Below, piece by piece: positions 8,811-17,259 of a stretch of 64,000 bases of DNA; the first letter of the stretch is position 1, and the number at the start of each line of letters is the position of its first letter. The notes under the pieces were generated by a model that saw only the letters and a list, made by a program, of their open reading frames with translations, did no database searches and had not been told where the DNA came from. Location: contig CP065003.1 of the NCBI GenBank assembly GCA_016700175.1, positions 1,994,001 to 2,058,000 of the forward strand. Direction: 5' to 3'. The DNA comes from Acidobacteriota bacterium. Its GTDB lineage: Bacteria; Acidobacteriota; Blastocatellia; Pyrinomonadales; Pyrinomonadaceae. The position numbers were made by a program, and so were the translations under genes.

Positions 8811-9508
8811 GCGGCGAGCGCCTCGATAGAGCCGGCGAGAGAGCGGAATATCTCACGCCCGTCGTTGGAACCGAGAAGTTCCTCGCAGGCCCGCTCGGGA
8901 TGCGGCATCATTCCGAGAACGTTCCGGTCGAGATTGCAGATCCCGGCGATGTTCGACCGGGAACCGTTCGGATTCGAATCCGCAGTTATCTCTCCGTTCT
9001 CGTCGCAATACCTGAAAACTATCTGGCCGTTCTCTTCAAGCGACTGAAAGGTTTCGTCGTCGCAGACGTAGTTGCCGTCGGCATGCGCTATGGGGATCGA
9101 AAGGACCTTCGCTTCCGTGATCTCGTCGGTATACGGTGTCCGGTTGTTCTCCACGCGGAGGTTGACGTGTTTGCAGACGAAATGCAGGTTATTGTTCCGC
9201 ATCAGCGCTCCCGGAAGCAGACCGGCCTCGCAGAGGATCTGGAAGCCGTTGCAGATCCCGAACACGAACTTCCCTTCCGCCGCGAACTCCTTGACCGCCT
9301 TCATCACCGGCGAGAACCGCGCGAGCGCCCCTGCGCGAAGATAATCTCCGTATGAAAATCCACCCGGAACGATCACCGCGTCGTAGCCCGAAAGATCGGT
9401 CTGGCGGTGCCATATGAAGTCGACGGGCTGGCCGACGTGCTTTGAAAGCACGTGGTACGCGTCGTGGTCGCAATTTGAACCGGGAAAAACCAGAACTCCG
9501 AACTTCAT
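8807..9508 (-). CDS. purQ: Phosphoribosylformylglycinamidine synthase, glutaminase subunit PurQ
   Basis: A 233-residue class I glutamine amidotransferase. It releases ammonia from glutamine for FGAM synthase in step 4 of purine synthesis. The nucleophile is Cys86 in FGICNGFQ. The oxyanion strand VPGGFSYGDYLR is at 47-58, and the late His/Glu pair is in MMPHPERACEE. The length matches the free-standing PurQ of PurS/PurQ/PurL systems. It lies nine bases after purS and is surely cotranscribed. The large synthetase subunit purL is not in the window. Confidence 0.97.
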   Translation of the reverse strand: MKFGVLVFPGSNCDHDAYHVLSKHVGQPVDFIWHRQTDLSGYDAVIVPGGFSYGDYLRAGALARFSPVMKAVKEFAAEGKFVFGICNGFQILCEAGLLPGALMRNNNLHFVCKHVNLRVENNRTPYTDEITEAKVLSIPIAHADGNYVCDDETFQSLEENGQIVFRYCDENGEITADSNPNGSRSNIAGICNLDRNVLGMMPHPERACEELLGSNDGREIFRSLAGSIEALAA

Positions 9509-9517
9509 AGGATGGGC

Positions 9518-9781
9518 TCAGGCCGCTTCGGCCGCAGTTTCGTCGATAATGACCGAGAAATCTTCGATCACCGGATTGGCGAGGACGTCCTTGGCGATCT
9601 TCTCCGCCGTTTCCAGCGCTTCTTTCGCCGAAAGCCCTTGATCGAGCGTGATCTCGAAGTATTTTCCCTGCCGTATGTCTCCGATCTTTTCAAAGCCAAG
9701 GAGCTCCGCCGAATGATGGATCGCCTTGCCCTGGGGATCGAGGACTCCGGGTTTCAGGGTTACGTAGACTTTTGCTTTCAT
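9518..9781 (-). CDS. purS: Phosphoribosylformylglycinamidine synthase subunit PurS
   Basis: An 87-residue PurS, the small bridging subunit that lets PurQ dock on PurL and channels ammonia. The family pattern is intact: KVYVTLKPGVLDPQGKAI at the N-terminus, then KIGDIRQGKYFEI and the DVLANPVIEDF segment. It opens the purS-purQ operon on the minus strand. A roughly 135-bp gap separates its start from the divergent membrane-protein gene at 9919, so promoters for both directions must lie there. Confidence 0.96.
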   Translation of the reverse strand: MKAKVYVTLKPGVLDPQGKAIHHSAELLGFEKIGDIRQGKYFEITLDQGLSAKEALETAEKIAKDVLANPVIEDFSVIIDETAAEAA

Positions 9782-9818
9782 AAGGGGCTCCGGAAAAACT
9801 AAGATTTTACGTAAATTC

Positions 9819-9847
9819 TTGTGATATGCAACGCAGATGTGTTAAAT
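9819..9847 (+). promoter_or_regulatory. Possible sigma-70 promoter for the DUF4870-like pair
   Basis: TTGTGA at 9819-9824 and TTAAAT at 9842-9847 are separated by 17 bp, about 70 bp ahead of the gene at 9919. The spacing is ideal but the boxes only partly match consensus. An AAGGAGG Shine-Dalgarno follows at about 9900. Confidence 0.35.
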
Positions 9848-9918
9848 TCTACGCGATCCTGTTTCTAACTAATCGAAATACAATTACTTAAGGGAACTCA
9901 AGGAGGTTCACGCGCTAA

Positions 9919-10356
9919 ATGGAGAACGCTCACGGTAAATCCGTATTCGACATGGATGCCAACCTGGTCGCACTGCTCTGCTATCTGGGTAACTTCGTAT
10001 GCTTTCTTGGATTAATTCTTAGCATCATCACCGTGCTCCAGGACAAGCGAAACAAACTTGCGAGATTTCACGCGTGGCAGTCGATTCTTCTGAGCATCGT
10101 GCCCTTTGTGACTCTGATAGTCCTGTTCGTCCTGATTTTCTTCGGATCGATCATAGGCGCGATAATTGACTCAATGATCGGGTTCCCGATCGTTTCGCTG
10201 ATCGTGATGATCGTTTCGTTCGTCTTTTACATCCTCGCGATCATCTGCTCGCTGCTTCTTCTTGTCGGGCAGATCCTTGGGGCGATCAAGGGATACAACG
10301 GGGAATTGTTCAAGCTGCCGATCATTGGTAAGATGGCGGACAAGTACTCGGGCTAG
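9919..10356 (+). CDS. DUF4870/Tic20-like small membrane protein (copy 1)
   Basis: A 145-residue integral membrane protein. A short soluble N-terminus (NLVALLCYLGNF) leads into a hydrophobic segment, then the family hallmark of a charged loop and aromatic/His motif (KRNKLARFHAWQS, residues 51-63), followed by two long hydrophobic segments and a short tail (GELFKLPIIGKMADKYSG). This is the DUF4870 pattern; the family has no established function. A strong AAGGAGG lies just upstream. The next gene, 47 bp downstream, is a paralogue, so this is a tandem duplication within one transcript. Confidence 0.8.
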   Translation: MENAHGKSVFDMDANLVALLCYLGNFVCFLGLILSIITVLQDKRNKLARFHAWQSILLSIVPFVTLIVLFVLIFFGSIIGAIIDSMIGFPIVSLIVMIVSFVFYILAIICSLLLLVGQILGAIKGYNGELFKLPIIGKMADKYSG

Positions 10357-10403
10357 ACCGGAAATTCACATCACTTCACTCGAGGTAAACCAAACAAAAC
10401 ACT

Positions 10404-10787
10404 ATGGAAAACCAAAAATCTGCTCTTGGTCTCGACGGTAATATCACGGCACTGATCGGATACATCATCGGGATCGTCGCGCTGATTCTCATCTTCATCG
10501 AGAAGGACAACAAGTTTGTAAGGTTCCACGCCTTTCAATCGGTCCTGTACACGGTCGGCTTCGTGGTTGTATATGTCGTCGCGATGATACTCATCACCGT
10601 CATTACCGTGATGCTTGGTGCGATGTCGGACATCCTCGGGCTGATCGGATCCCTGCTTTACCTCCTTCTTTTCGTTGTCTGGCTGGCGTGGCTTATCGGC
10701 CTGATCATGGCTGCGGTCAAATCGTACGGCGGAAACATGTGGAAGCTCCCGATCGTCGGCAACCTCGCCGAGAAATGGTCAAGCTAA
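10404..10787 (+). CDS. DUF4870/Tic20-like small membrane protein (copy 2)
   Basis: A 127-residue paralogue of the preceding protein. It shares the order NxxALIGYIIG, then DNKFVRFHAFQSVLY (the charged-loop/FHAFQS mark), two hydrophobic segments and the tail GNMWKLPIVGNLAEKW. It is about 18 residues shorter, mainly in the first hydrophobic hairpin. The two probably work together or as alternatives; family function is unknown. It ends one base before the purB stop on the other strand, leaving no room for a terminator between the converging genes. Confidence 0.8.
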   Translation: MENQKSALGLDGNITALIGYIIGIVALILIFIEKDNKFVRFHAFQSVLYTVGFVVVYVVAMILITVITVMLGAMSDILGLIGSLLYLLLFVVWLAWLIGLIMAAVKSYGGNMWKLPIVGNLAEKWSS

Positions 10788-10788
10788 A

Positions 10789-12081
10789 CTAACCGAACAC
10801 CCTTGCGAACACCTTGTCGACGTTTCGCAGGTAGTGCTTCAGATCGAAGACACGGTCGATCTCTTCATTCGAAAGTCTTGAAGAGATGTCCGTGTCTTCT
10901 CTTATTAAATGGTAATAGTTCCCGCCTTCGTCCCAGACCTTCATCGCGTTCCTTTGGGTCCAGGCGTACGCGTCTTCCCTTGAAACTCCCTTCTGGGTCA
11001 GCGCCAGCATCAGCTGCCCGCTAAAGATAAGCCCGCGGGTCGCGCCGATGTTCTTCAGCATGTTCTCCGGATAGACCACGAGCCCGTCAAGAAGAGACGC
11101 AGTCTTTGCCAGAAGGTAGTCGAGGGTCACGGAAGAATCGGGGAGCACCATGCGCTCCGCCGACGAATGCGATATGTCCCGCTCGTGCCACAGCGCGACG
11201 TTCTCCATACCGACGATCGAATTGGCGCGGACGGTCCTCGCAAGCCCGCAGATCTTCTCGGAAAGGATAGGGTTCCTTTTGTGAGGCATTGCGGATGAGC
11301 CTTTCTGGCCTGTCTTGAACTTTTCCTGCGCTTCCCGGACCTCAGTCCTCTGCCAGTGGCGCACCTGGAGCGCCATCTTTTCGAGGCTGGATGCGACGAT
11401 ACCGAGCGTCGCCAGGTACTCCGCATAACGGTCGCGCTGGATCACCTGCGTCGAGATCGCGGCCGGCCTCAGCCCCAAACGCTCGCAAACGCGTTCTTCA
11501 ACGCTCGGATCGAGATGCGCGAACGCGCCGACCGCCCCGGATATCTTACCGACCGATACCGCCTCTTTCGCGCGCTCCAGCCTTTCGCGGTTGCGCTCCA
11601 TCTCCGAATACCAGAGAGCGAACGTCATCCCGAACGCGGTCGGCTCCGCGTGGATGCCGTGCGTCCTGCCGATCTGGGGTGTGTCCTTGAACTCGAAAGC
11701 CCTTCGCTTGAGCACTTCGAGAAGCCTTTCCGTTTTCTCAAGCAGAAGGCTGCATGACTGTTTCAGAAGCAGCGCGTTCGCGGTGTCGACCACGTCGGAG
11801 GAAGTGAGCCCGTAATGAACGAACCGCGCGGATTCGCCTATGTTCTCCGCAAGGTTGGTCGTGAACGCGATCACGTCGTGATCGGTGACCTTTTCGATCT
11901 CGTCTATCCGCTCGACCGAGAAATCGGCCTTCTCTTTTATTTCGCGGACCGCCTCGGAAGGAATAGTGCCGTCCTCGGCGTGGACCTCGCACACGGCTAT
12001 CTCAACGTCCAGCCATTTTCGGAACTTGTTCTCGAGGGTCCACACGGACCCCATTTCAGGCAATGTATATCGGTCGATCAT
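10789..12081 (-). CDS. purB: Adenylosuccinate lyase
   Basis: A 430-residue fumarase/aspartase-superfamily lyase that splits SAICAR and adenylosuccinate in purine synthesis. The superfamily signature loop GSSAMPHKRNP with the catalytic Ser is present near residue 265. Other marks are the N-terminal RYTLPEMGSVWT, TSSDVVDTANALL (about 90) and the conserved RTHGIHAEPTAFG block with its His (about 140). Length and sequence match the short Bacillus/Thermotoga-type PurB rather than the E. coli type. It lies near purS-purQ but is separated by two membrane-protein genes on the opposite strand. Confidence 0.96.
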   Translation of the reverse strand: MIDRYTLPEMGSVWTLENKFRKWLDVEIAVCEVHAEDGTIPSEAVREIKEKADFSVERIDEIEKVTDHDVIAFTTNLAENIGESARFVHYGLTSSDVVDTANALLLKQSCSLLLEKTERLLEVLKRRAFEFKDTPQIGRTHGIHAEPTAFGMTFALWYSEMERNRERLERAKEAVSVGKISGAVGAFAHLDPSVEERVCERLGLRPAAISTQVIQRDRYAEYLATLGIVASSLEKMALQVRHWQRTEVREAQEKFKTGQKGSSAMPHKRNPILSEKICGLARTVRANSIVGMENVALWHERDISHSSAERMVLPDSSVTLDYLLAKTASLLDGLVVYPENMLKNIGATRGLIFSGQLMLALTQKGVSREDAYAWTQRNAMKVWDEGGNYYHLIREDTDISSRLSNEEIDRVFDLKHYLRNVDKVFARVFG

Positions 12082-12274
12082 TTGTCAGACGTAAAAAAGT
12101 GAACTCTCCGAACGGCTGAGGGCCCCGGCGACAAACGCGCCCCTCGGGCTCCCGACCAAAAAATGAAATATATCTCAAATCCGTCCGCCGTTGTAATTTA
12201 CGAACGACGATAATTTGAATAGAATCAGTGCCTGCAGATCGAGGCTTCGGTTCAAACCAGCGATCGGAACACCT

Positions 12275-13051
12275 ATGGCGACAAGAAAAGACCCCTGGAA
12301 ACAGATAGGGCGGCCGGCGTACAGCGGGGTACACCTGATGCCGATGGAGCTCGAAAAGCGCGCGGCTATTCACGAGCAGAACCGGCAGCGGGTGGTCGCG
12401 AAGATCCTTGCCGACCTGTTCTGCATGGTGAAGTGCGGGCATATCCTGCCCCACGAACCGATCTCTTTGGGCGGCGCCGAAGCGCAAAGCCTGAGGGGCA
12501 GCCGTACGAAGGGAACCGAAGCCGCTCACTGCGCGCCAAGGCAGCTTTATGTCGGCGCCTGGAAAATGCAGTTCAAGCTGGACGTTTCATTCCCGGAAAG
12601 AGGCCTGGCGATTGCCGCGCTTTTCGGTGAGACCGATCTGCTTCCTGTGAACTTCAATAAGGCCGATTCGAGAATCGAGGACGCCGGAATGGCCGAAGCC
12701 TTTCTCGAGGCCGCGAAGACCGTCGTGTTCGAAACCGCGTTCTATGATTCGCTCACCGAAAGAGCCGTCGTGATGGCAGTCAGGAAGTCCTTCTACGTTT
12801 ACCGCCAGCATACCGTCAACGCGCTTAACGAAGCGCTAAGACAGCTTCGGCAAAGGGTCCGGGAACTCGATCGGAGCCGCATCAAGCACTCGATGCGTGA
12901 GAAAGAGGAAAGGAAGTGGCGCGAACAGTTCGAGATAACCAAGATATACGGCCGGACCCTGGACGACGCTCCGGGTCTTGACGAAGCTCTCGAGATCAAG
13001 GTCATCAGGGGCCTTGTCCGGATCTACGTGGATAAACCACAACAGGCCTAG
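12275..13051 (+). CDS. Conserved-looking protein of unknown function
   Basis: A 258-residue soluble protein starting at ATG 12275 (MATRKDPWKQIG). No family is recognised. The middle third (about 95-175) mixes beta-like hydrophobic segments with acidic residues. Residues about 170-225 are strongly charged and helical (NEALRQLRQRVRELDR, then MREKEERKWREQF), a likely coiled coil. The final 30 residues include a compact hydrophobic end (IKVIRGLVRIYVDKP). Two Cys and a His cluster near residues 48-55 (CMVKCGH) could bind a metal but match no known motif. There is no signal peptide. It converges on asd with 13 bp between stops. Confidence 0.65.
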   Translation: MATRKDPWKQIGRPAYSGVHLMPMELEKRAAIHEQNRQRVVAKILADLFCMVKCGHILPHEPISLGGAEAQSLRGSRTKGTEAAHCAPRQLYVGAWKMQFKLDVSFPERGLAIAALFGETDLLPVNFNKADSRIEDAGMAEAFLEAAKTVVFETAFYDSLTERAVVMAVRKSFYVYRQHTVNALNEALRQLRQRVRELDRSRIKHSMREKEERKWREQFEITKIYGRTLDDAPGLDEALEIKVIRGLVRIYVDKPQQA

Positions 13052-13064
13052 GAAAAACCGCCGG

Positions 13065-14102
13065 CTAGATGACTCCGCGGTCGATCAGGAGTTCGGCATT
13101 GAGCACCGCGGCCCCCGCAGCGCCTCTCACCGTGTTGTGGCTCAGCGCCACAAACCCGTAATCGAAGACATTGTCGGGAAAGATCCGGCCGACCGTTATC
13201 GTCATCCCGCGGCCGTTATTCCGGTCAAGCCTGGGCTGAGGACGCGACGGCTCCTCGCAGACCTCTATGAACCGCTCTGGCGACGAATGAAGTCCCGCCG
13301 ATGGAAATTCCCTCATCGCGTCGATCACGCCTTCGAGGGTCGAAGTGCTGTTCAGATTTACGCGCACCGAAGCGGTGTGGCCGTCGACGACATTGACCCG
13401 GAAGCAGTGCGCCGAGACTGTGAACTCGGCCTTTTCGATCGAACCCTCGCTAAATGAGCCGAGTATCTTCTGTGCCTCGGTTTCCGCCTTCGGTTCCTCT
13501 CCGGCGATGTACGGAAGGATATTGTCGATGATGTCGAGGCTTGCGACTCCAGGATATCCGGCCCCGGAGACCGCCTGAAGCGTGGTGACTATCGCTTCCT
13601 TCACTCCGAACGCGCGGTCGAGCGCGGCAAGCGGCGGCGCGAACGACATCACCGCGCAGTTCGGGTTGGTCACGATGAACCCGCGGTCGAATCCGCGCTT
13701 GTGCCTCTGGACGTCTATCAGTCCGATGTGCTCCGGATTGATCTCCGGTATGATCAGGGGCACGTCCTCCTCCATACGGAAGCACGAGGAGTTGCTGATG
13801 ACCGGATAACCTGCCCGCGCAAACGATTCTTCCGCCTCGCGGGCCACTCCCGAAGGAAGGCTCGAGAACACGAAGTCGCAGTCGAGCGGCGGCGTGATCG
13901 GTACGACCTCGATGTCGCGCACGTTCTTCGGCATCGGCGTCTTCAGCTTCCACGGGCAGGCCTCCGAATAGGGCTTCCCGACCGACCTGTCCGAAGCCGC
14001 AAGCGCCGAGATCTCGAACTGCGGATGATCTTCGAGTAGCTGGCAGAACCGCTGCCCGACCGTTCCCGTAGATCCCAGAATTCCGACCCTTAGTTTCGCC
14101 AT
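13065..14102 (-). CDS. asd: Aspartate-semialdehyde dehydrogenase (archaeal/yeast-like class)
   Basis: A 345-residue NADP-dependent dehydrogenase making aspartate semialdehyde for the lysine, threonine and methionine branches. The Rossmann start LRVGILGSTGTVGQRF and the active-site Cys in FIVTNPNCAVMSF (about residue 148) are intact, as are GAGYPGVASLD and the HCFRVNVVDGHTASV substrate block. The NPNC context and C-terminal half resemble the archaeal/fungal class rather than the E. coli enzyme. It is the last gene of the six-gene operon running from hldE1, 21 bp after the aminotransferase. Confidence 0.94.
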   Translation of the reverse strand: MAKLRVGILGSTGTVGQRFCQLLEDHPQFEISALAASDRSVGKPYSEACPWKLKTPMPKNVRDIEVVPITPPLDCDFVFSSLPSGVAREAEESFARAGYPVISNSSCFRMEEDVPLIIPEINPEHIGLIDVQRHKRGFDRGFIVTNPNCAVMSFAPPLAALDRAFGVKEAIVTTLQAVSGAGYPGVASLDIIDNILPYIAGEEPKAETEAQKILGSFSEGSIEKAEFTVSAHCFRVNVVDGHTASVRVNLNSTSTLEGVIDAMREFPSAGLHSSPERFIEVCEEPSRPQPRLDRNNGRGMTITVGRIFPDNVFDYGFVALSHNTVRGAAGAAVLNAELLIDRGVI

Positions 14103-14123
14103 AAGATATTGACCCCGATCGCC

Positions 14124-15278
14124 CTAGCGCCCGAGCGCCTCCTTCATTCGCGATACTCCCTCGGCGATCTTCTCTTCGTCGTTACAGAAAGAGATCCGAA
14201 GGAATCCCGCCGCTTCCGGCCCGAACGCCTTGCCCGGCACCGTGATCACACGGTTCTTTAGGAACTTCTCGGCGATCTCAAGATCGTCGCCAAGCTCCCG
14301 CACGTCGAGCATCGTGTAGAATGCGCCCTCGGGATCCGTTCCGTCGAGCCCCAGTTCCGAACGGAGCTGCGAGATCATAAATTCGCCCCGCCGCTTGTAT
14401 ATCACCCTCGCCTGTTTTTTCGCCTCCTCCGCTTCCTCGGTCCAGCCGAGCAAAGAGGCCTTCTGCGTGATCGTCGATGTGCATACGGTCAGGAAACCGT
14501 GGATGGTAAGCGCCGCCTTGATCACTTCGGTCTGCGGCCCCGCAAGCCATCCAAGCCTCCAGCCTGTCATGCTTAGCGACTTCGACAGTCCGCTTACGAT
14601 CAGCGTGTTGTCGTAGAATTCGGAAGCCGAACGGGGCTTTTCATCCGTGAAGTACAGATCATTGTAGATCTCGTCGGAGATCAGGTAGATGCCGGTGCCT
14701 TCGAGGATCCCGGCGATGGCCTTCAGATCGTCTTCGGTAAGCACGCGCCCCGTAGGATTCGAAGGCGAGATCACGACCGCGGCCTTGGTCCTGGGCGTGA
14801 TCTTGCTGCGGAACTCCTCAGCGTCGAAGGAAAAGCCTGTGTCCGCCGGAAGCCTGTAAGTGACGGGAACGCCTCCGGATATCTTGATGCAGTTCTCGTA
14901 AGCAGGAAAGCTCGGGTCCGGGATAAGCACCTCGTCGCCGTCCTCTATGATCGCGAGGAAGGCAGCAGTCATCGCCTCCTGCGACCCGACGGTCACGCAT
15001 ACCTCGCTGAGGCCGAGCTCCAGGTGCGGATACTGCTCGGCGATCAACAACCGCAATGCCGGAAGCCCCGCGTGCGACGTGTACCCGTTTTGCTCTTCAA
15101 CGGCCACGCGCGCCGCCTCACGCCGTATGAAATCCGGCGTCGGAAGATCGGGCTCGCCAAGCCCGAAATTAATGCTGTCCGGCAGCGCACGCTCGAAGAT
15201 CTGCCTGATGAGCGTGGGCTGAACGCCCTGAAGGCGCTTCGGCGGCCGGAATCCGCTTTCGCCAGTCGTTGCGATCAT
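14124..15278 (-). CDS. Class I/II aminotransferase, likely N-succinyl-diaminopimelate aminotransferase
   Basis: A 384-residue PLP enzyme of fold type I. The PLP lysine is in VSGLSKSLSMTGWRLGW (about residue 237). The SPSNPTGRVL Asn-Pro motif, the DEIYNDLYF Asp/Tyr pair and the C-terminal FLRISFCND Arg are all present. Aspartate aminotransferase-like enzymes vary in substrate. The position directly between dapD and asd argues for DapC activity, the transamination after DapD in the succinylase route. Sequence alone cannot exclude a general aspartate aminotransferase. The gene starts 58 bp after dapD. Confidence 0.85.
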   Translation of the reverse strand: MIATTGESGFRPPKRLQGVQPTLIRQIFERALPDSINFGLGEPDLPTPDFIRREAARVAVEEQNGYTSHAGLPALRLLIAEQYPHLELGLSEVCVTVGSQEAMTAAFLAIIEDGDEVLIPDPSFPAYENCIKISGGVPVTYRLPADTGFSFDAEEFRSKITPRTKAAVVISPSNPTGRVLTEDDLKAIAGILEGTGIYLISDEIYNDLYFTDEKPRSASEFYDNTLIVSGLSKSLSMTGWRLGWLAGPQTEVIKAALTIHGFLTVCTSTITQKASLLGWTEEAEEAKKQARVIYKRRGEFMISQLRSELGLDGTDPEGAFYTMLDVRELGDDLEIAEKFLKNRVITVPGKAFGPEAAGFLRISFCNDEEKIAEGVSRMKEALGR

Positions 15279-15336
15279 AAGCTCTCGATAATACAGCCGG
15301 CGTTCGAGGCGCGCAAAAGGGGCAGACTGAAAAGCC

Positions 15337-16167
15337 TCACCGGAGATAATCTTCCAGGCGCGTCGACGCGTCGGTCTTCTCGTCGCGGTACTTGACGATC
15401 ACCGGCGCGTACAGTGAAAGGCCGTTGTCCTTTCCGAATCCGGATGTGATCTGTCTCGATCCCTGGACGACGACCGCATTGGCGGGTATCTCCAGAGGCC
15501 TGTCGGCCGACGACTTGATCACTTCCTCGTTCACAAGGTCGAAAACGGGGGTCGAGCGCGTGAGGATCACACCGGACGCGAGCACCGCCCTTTCGCGGAC
15601 GATCGTTCCTTCGTAGACTCCCGTGTTTCCGCCGACGAGGACGTCGTCCTCGATGATGACCGGCATCGCCCCGACCGGTTCGAGCACTCCGCCGATCTGC
15701 GCTGCGGCGGAAAGGTGGACCCGTTTACCGATCTGCGCGCAGCTGCCTACCAGTGCGTGCGAATCGATCATCGTGCCTTCGTCGACGTATGCCCCGACGT
15801 TGACGTACATCGGCGGCATGCAGACTACTCCCGGCGCGACGTAACTGCCGTCCCGGATCGTGGACCCGCCCGGAACAATTCGGACGTTGTCGGCAAGCGA
15901 CATCGGCCTCAGCGGGTAGGTCTCTTTGTCGAAGAACCGAAAGCTGTCCGACGGCGAGGACATCTCGGACATCTTTCCCATACGGAAACCGACAAGGATC
16001 CCCTGCTTCACCCACGCGTTCGTGCGCCATTCGCCCGACCCGTCCTTTTCCGCCGCGCGGATTAGCCCGCGCCGAAGGGCATTCTTGAACTCTTCAAACA
16101 GTTCGCGGTCGCCGGGCCCGAATTCCGATCTCCGGTTCAGTTCCTCAATACGATCCTGAAGCGTCAT
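15337..16167 (-). CDS. dapD: Tetrahydrodipicolinate N-succinyltransferase
   Basis: A 276-residue left-handed beta-helix acyltransferase, close to the E. coli DapD length. An N-terminal helical domain (about 1-95) precedes hexapeptide repeats (about 100-240). The diagnostic YVNVGAYVDEGTMIDSHALVGSCAQIGKRVHLS block and GGVLEPVGAMPVIIEDDVLVGG are present. It adds succinyl from succinyl-CoA to tetrahydrodipicolinate in lysine and peptidoglycan precursor synthesis. It starts three bases after the stop of the unknown gene upstream, indicating tight coupling. No dapE is visible in the window. Confidence 0.96.
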   Translation of the reverse strand: MTLQDRIEELNRRSEFGPGDRELFEEFKNALRRGLIRAAEKDGSGEWRTNAWVKQGILVGFRMGKMSEMSSPSDSFRFFDKETYPLRPMSLADNVRIVPGGSTIRDGSYVAPGVVCMPPMYVNVGAYVDEGTMIDSHALVGSCAQIGKRVHLSAAAQIGGVLEPVGAMPVIIEDDVLVGGNTGVYEGTIVRERAVLASGVILTRSTPVFDLVNEEVIKSSADRPLEIPANAVVVQGSRQITSGFGKDNGLSLYAPVIVKYRDEKTDASTRLEDYLR

Positions 16168-16170
16168 ACT

Positions 16171-16749
16171 TCACTCCCCGTCACTACCAAATTCCTGCAC
16201 AAAAGTCGGCGAGGTCTTCCTCACCCTGACCCAGCTTCCGAAGATCTCCGAAGACTGCAGCCATATCGCGAACCACTCCGCGATCTCGGCGTAGAACCGC
16301 CTTTCTTTTTCCGTGGACCTCCTGTCGCCCGCACCCGCTCTAGCATCTTCGCGCGCGGCGATCACAAGGTCCCGGAGCATTGCCAGCCCGTGCTTGTCTT
16401 CGTCGCCGGAGAGCTTCTTTCGAAGGTTCTCCAGATCCCGCAGCGAACGTTCTGCCTCGGCGAACGTCGAGTACCGGAGGATATTCCGGAACATCGCATC
16501 GTACGGAGAATCGAGCCGGCGCCGGACGTCGAGCTCGAGTATCTCGGGATGCCTGAGCACCGCGCCCTCGTCGGCCAGAAGCCTTGCGACGACGACCGGC
16601 GGATCCGCGGCGTTCTCTCCGTAGACCTCGCGGACCACCGTCTCAATTGCTTCGATCTCGCTTGCGCCGACGCTTTCGCAGTCGAGTTTCTCCCACACCT
16701 CGATGATCAGGTCCGTCTTGTTCCTGGAACTCCACTGATGGTCGGTCAT
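16171..16749 (-). CDS. Protein of unknown function in the heptose-dap operon
   Basis: A 192-residue soluble, charged protein with no signal peptide, cysteine motif or membrane segment. It reads as mostly helical: IEVWEKLDCESVGASEIEAIETVVREVYG at the start, a helix-rich middle with LRDLENLRKKLSGDED, and an aromatic C-terminal part (FYAEIAEWFAIWLQSS). I do not recognise a family. It is 12 bp after hldE2 and three bases before dapD, so it is expressed with them. Its tight packing suggests a conserved accessory role that cannot be named from sequence. Confidence 0.75.
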   Translation of the reverse strand: MTDHQWSSRNKTDLIIEVWEKLDCESVGASEIEAIETVVREVYGENAADPPVVVARLLADEGAVLRHPEILELDVRRRLDSPYDAMFRNILRYSTFAEAERSLRDLENLRKKLSGDEDKHGLAMLRDLVIAAREDARAGAGDRRSTEKERRFYAEIAEWFAIWLQSSEIFGSWVRVRKTSPTFVQEFGSDGE

Positions 16750-16761
16750 CTTGCGGAATCG

Positions 16762-17259
16762 TTAGGCGTCGCGAGAGACCGACGCCAAAAGGTCGGTCGA
16801 TGAATGGTCTTTCGGATCGCCGACGATGATCACTTTGCCGCCGCATTCCCGTACGATGTCCCGTTCGGGCACCGTTTCTTCCGTGTAATCCGTTCCTTTC
16901 GCATGAAAGTCAGGTCTTATCGCCCTGATGAGTTCTTTCACGGTCGGCTCTTCGAATACGGTAACGGCGTCCACGGGCCGCAAAGCGGCGATCACCTCGG
17001 CCCGTTCGTCTTGCGGCAGGAACGGCCTTCCGTGCCCTTTGAGCCTGCGCACCTGCTCATCGGAATTGATCCCTACGACAAGAAAGTCCCCTGCCTCGCG
17101 GGCGGCGTTCAGATAGCGTATGTGACCGACGTGAAGGACGTCGAAACAGCCGTTCGCCAGAACGATCCGTTTTCGTTCGCGCCGTTCGACCGCCACCCGG
17201 GCCACAAGCCGATTGCGTTCAAGCACGGGCGCGGAGAATGAGGAAATAGGTCCTTTCAT
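16762..17259 (-). CDS. D-glycero-beta-D-manno-heptose 1-phosphate adenylyltransferase
   Basis: A 165-residue nucleotidyltransferase equivalent to the C-terminal domain of HldE (RfaE2). It transfers AMP to heptose 1-phosphate to give ADP-heptose for LPS core. The nucleotidyltransferase signature VLANGCFDVLHVGHIRYL (HxGH) is at about 33-50, followed by GINSDEQVRRLKG and a late KDHSSTDLLASV, the counterpart of the ISSTxxI motif. It overlaps the end of the kinase gene by four bases (ATGA), so the two HldE activities are separate but translationally coupled polypeptides. Confidence 0.92.
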   Translation of the reverse strand: MKGPISSFSAPVLERNRLVARVAVERRERKRIVLANGCFDVLHVGHIRYLNAAREAGDFLVVGINSDEQVRRLKGHGRPFLPQDERAEVIAALRPVDAVTVFEEPTVKELIRAIRPDFHAKGTDYTEETVPERDIVRECGGKVIIVGDPKDHSSTDLLASVSRDA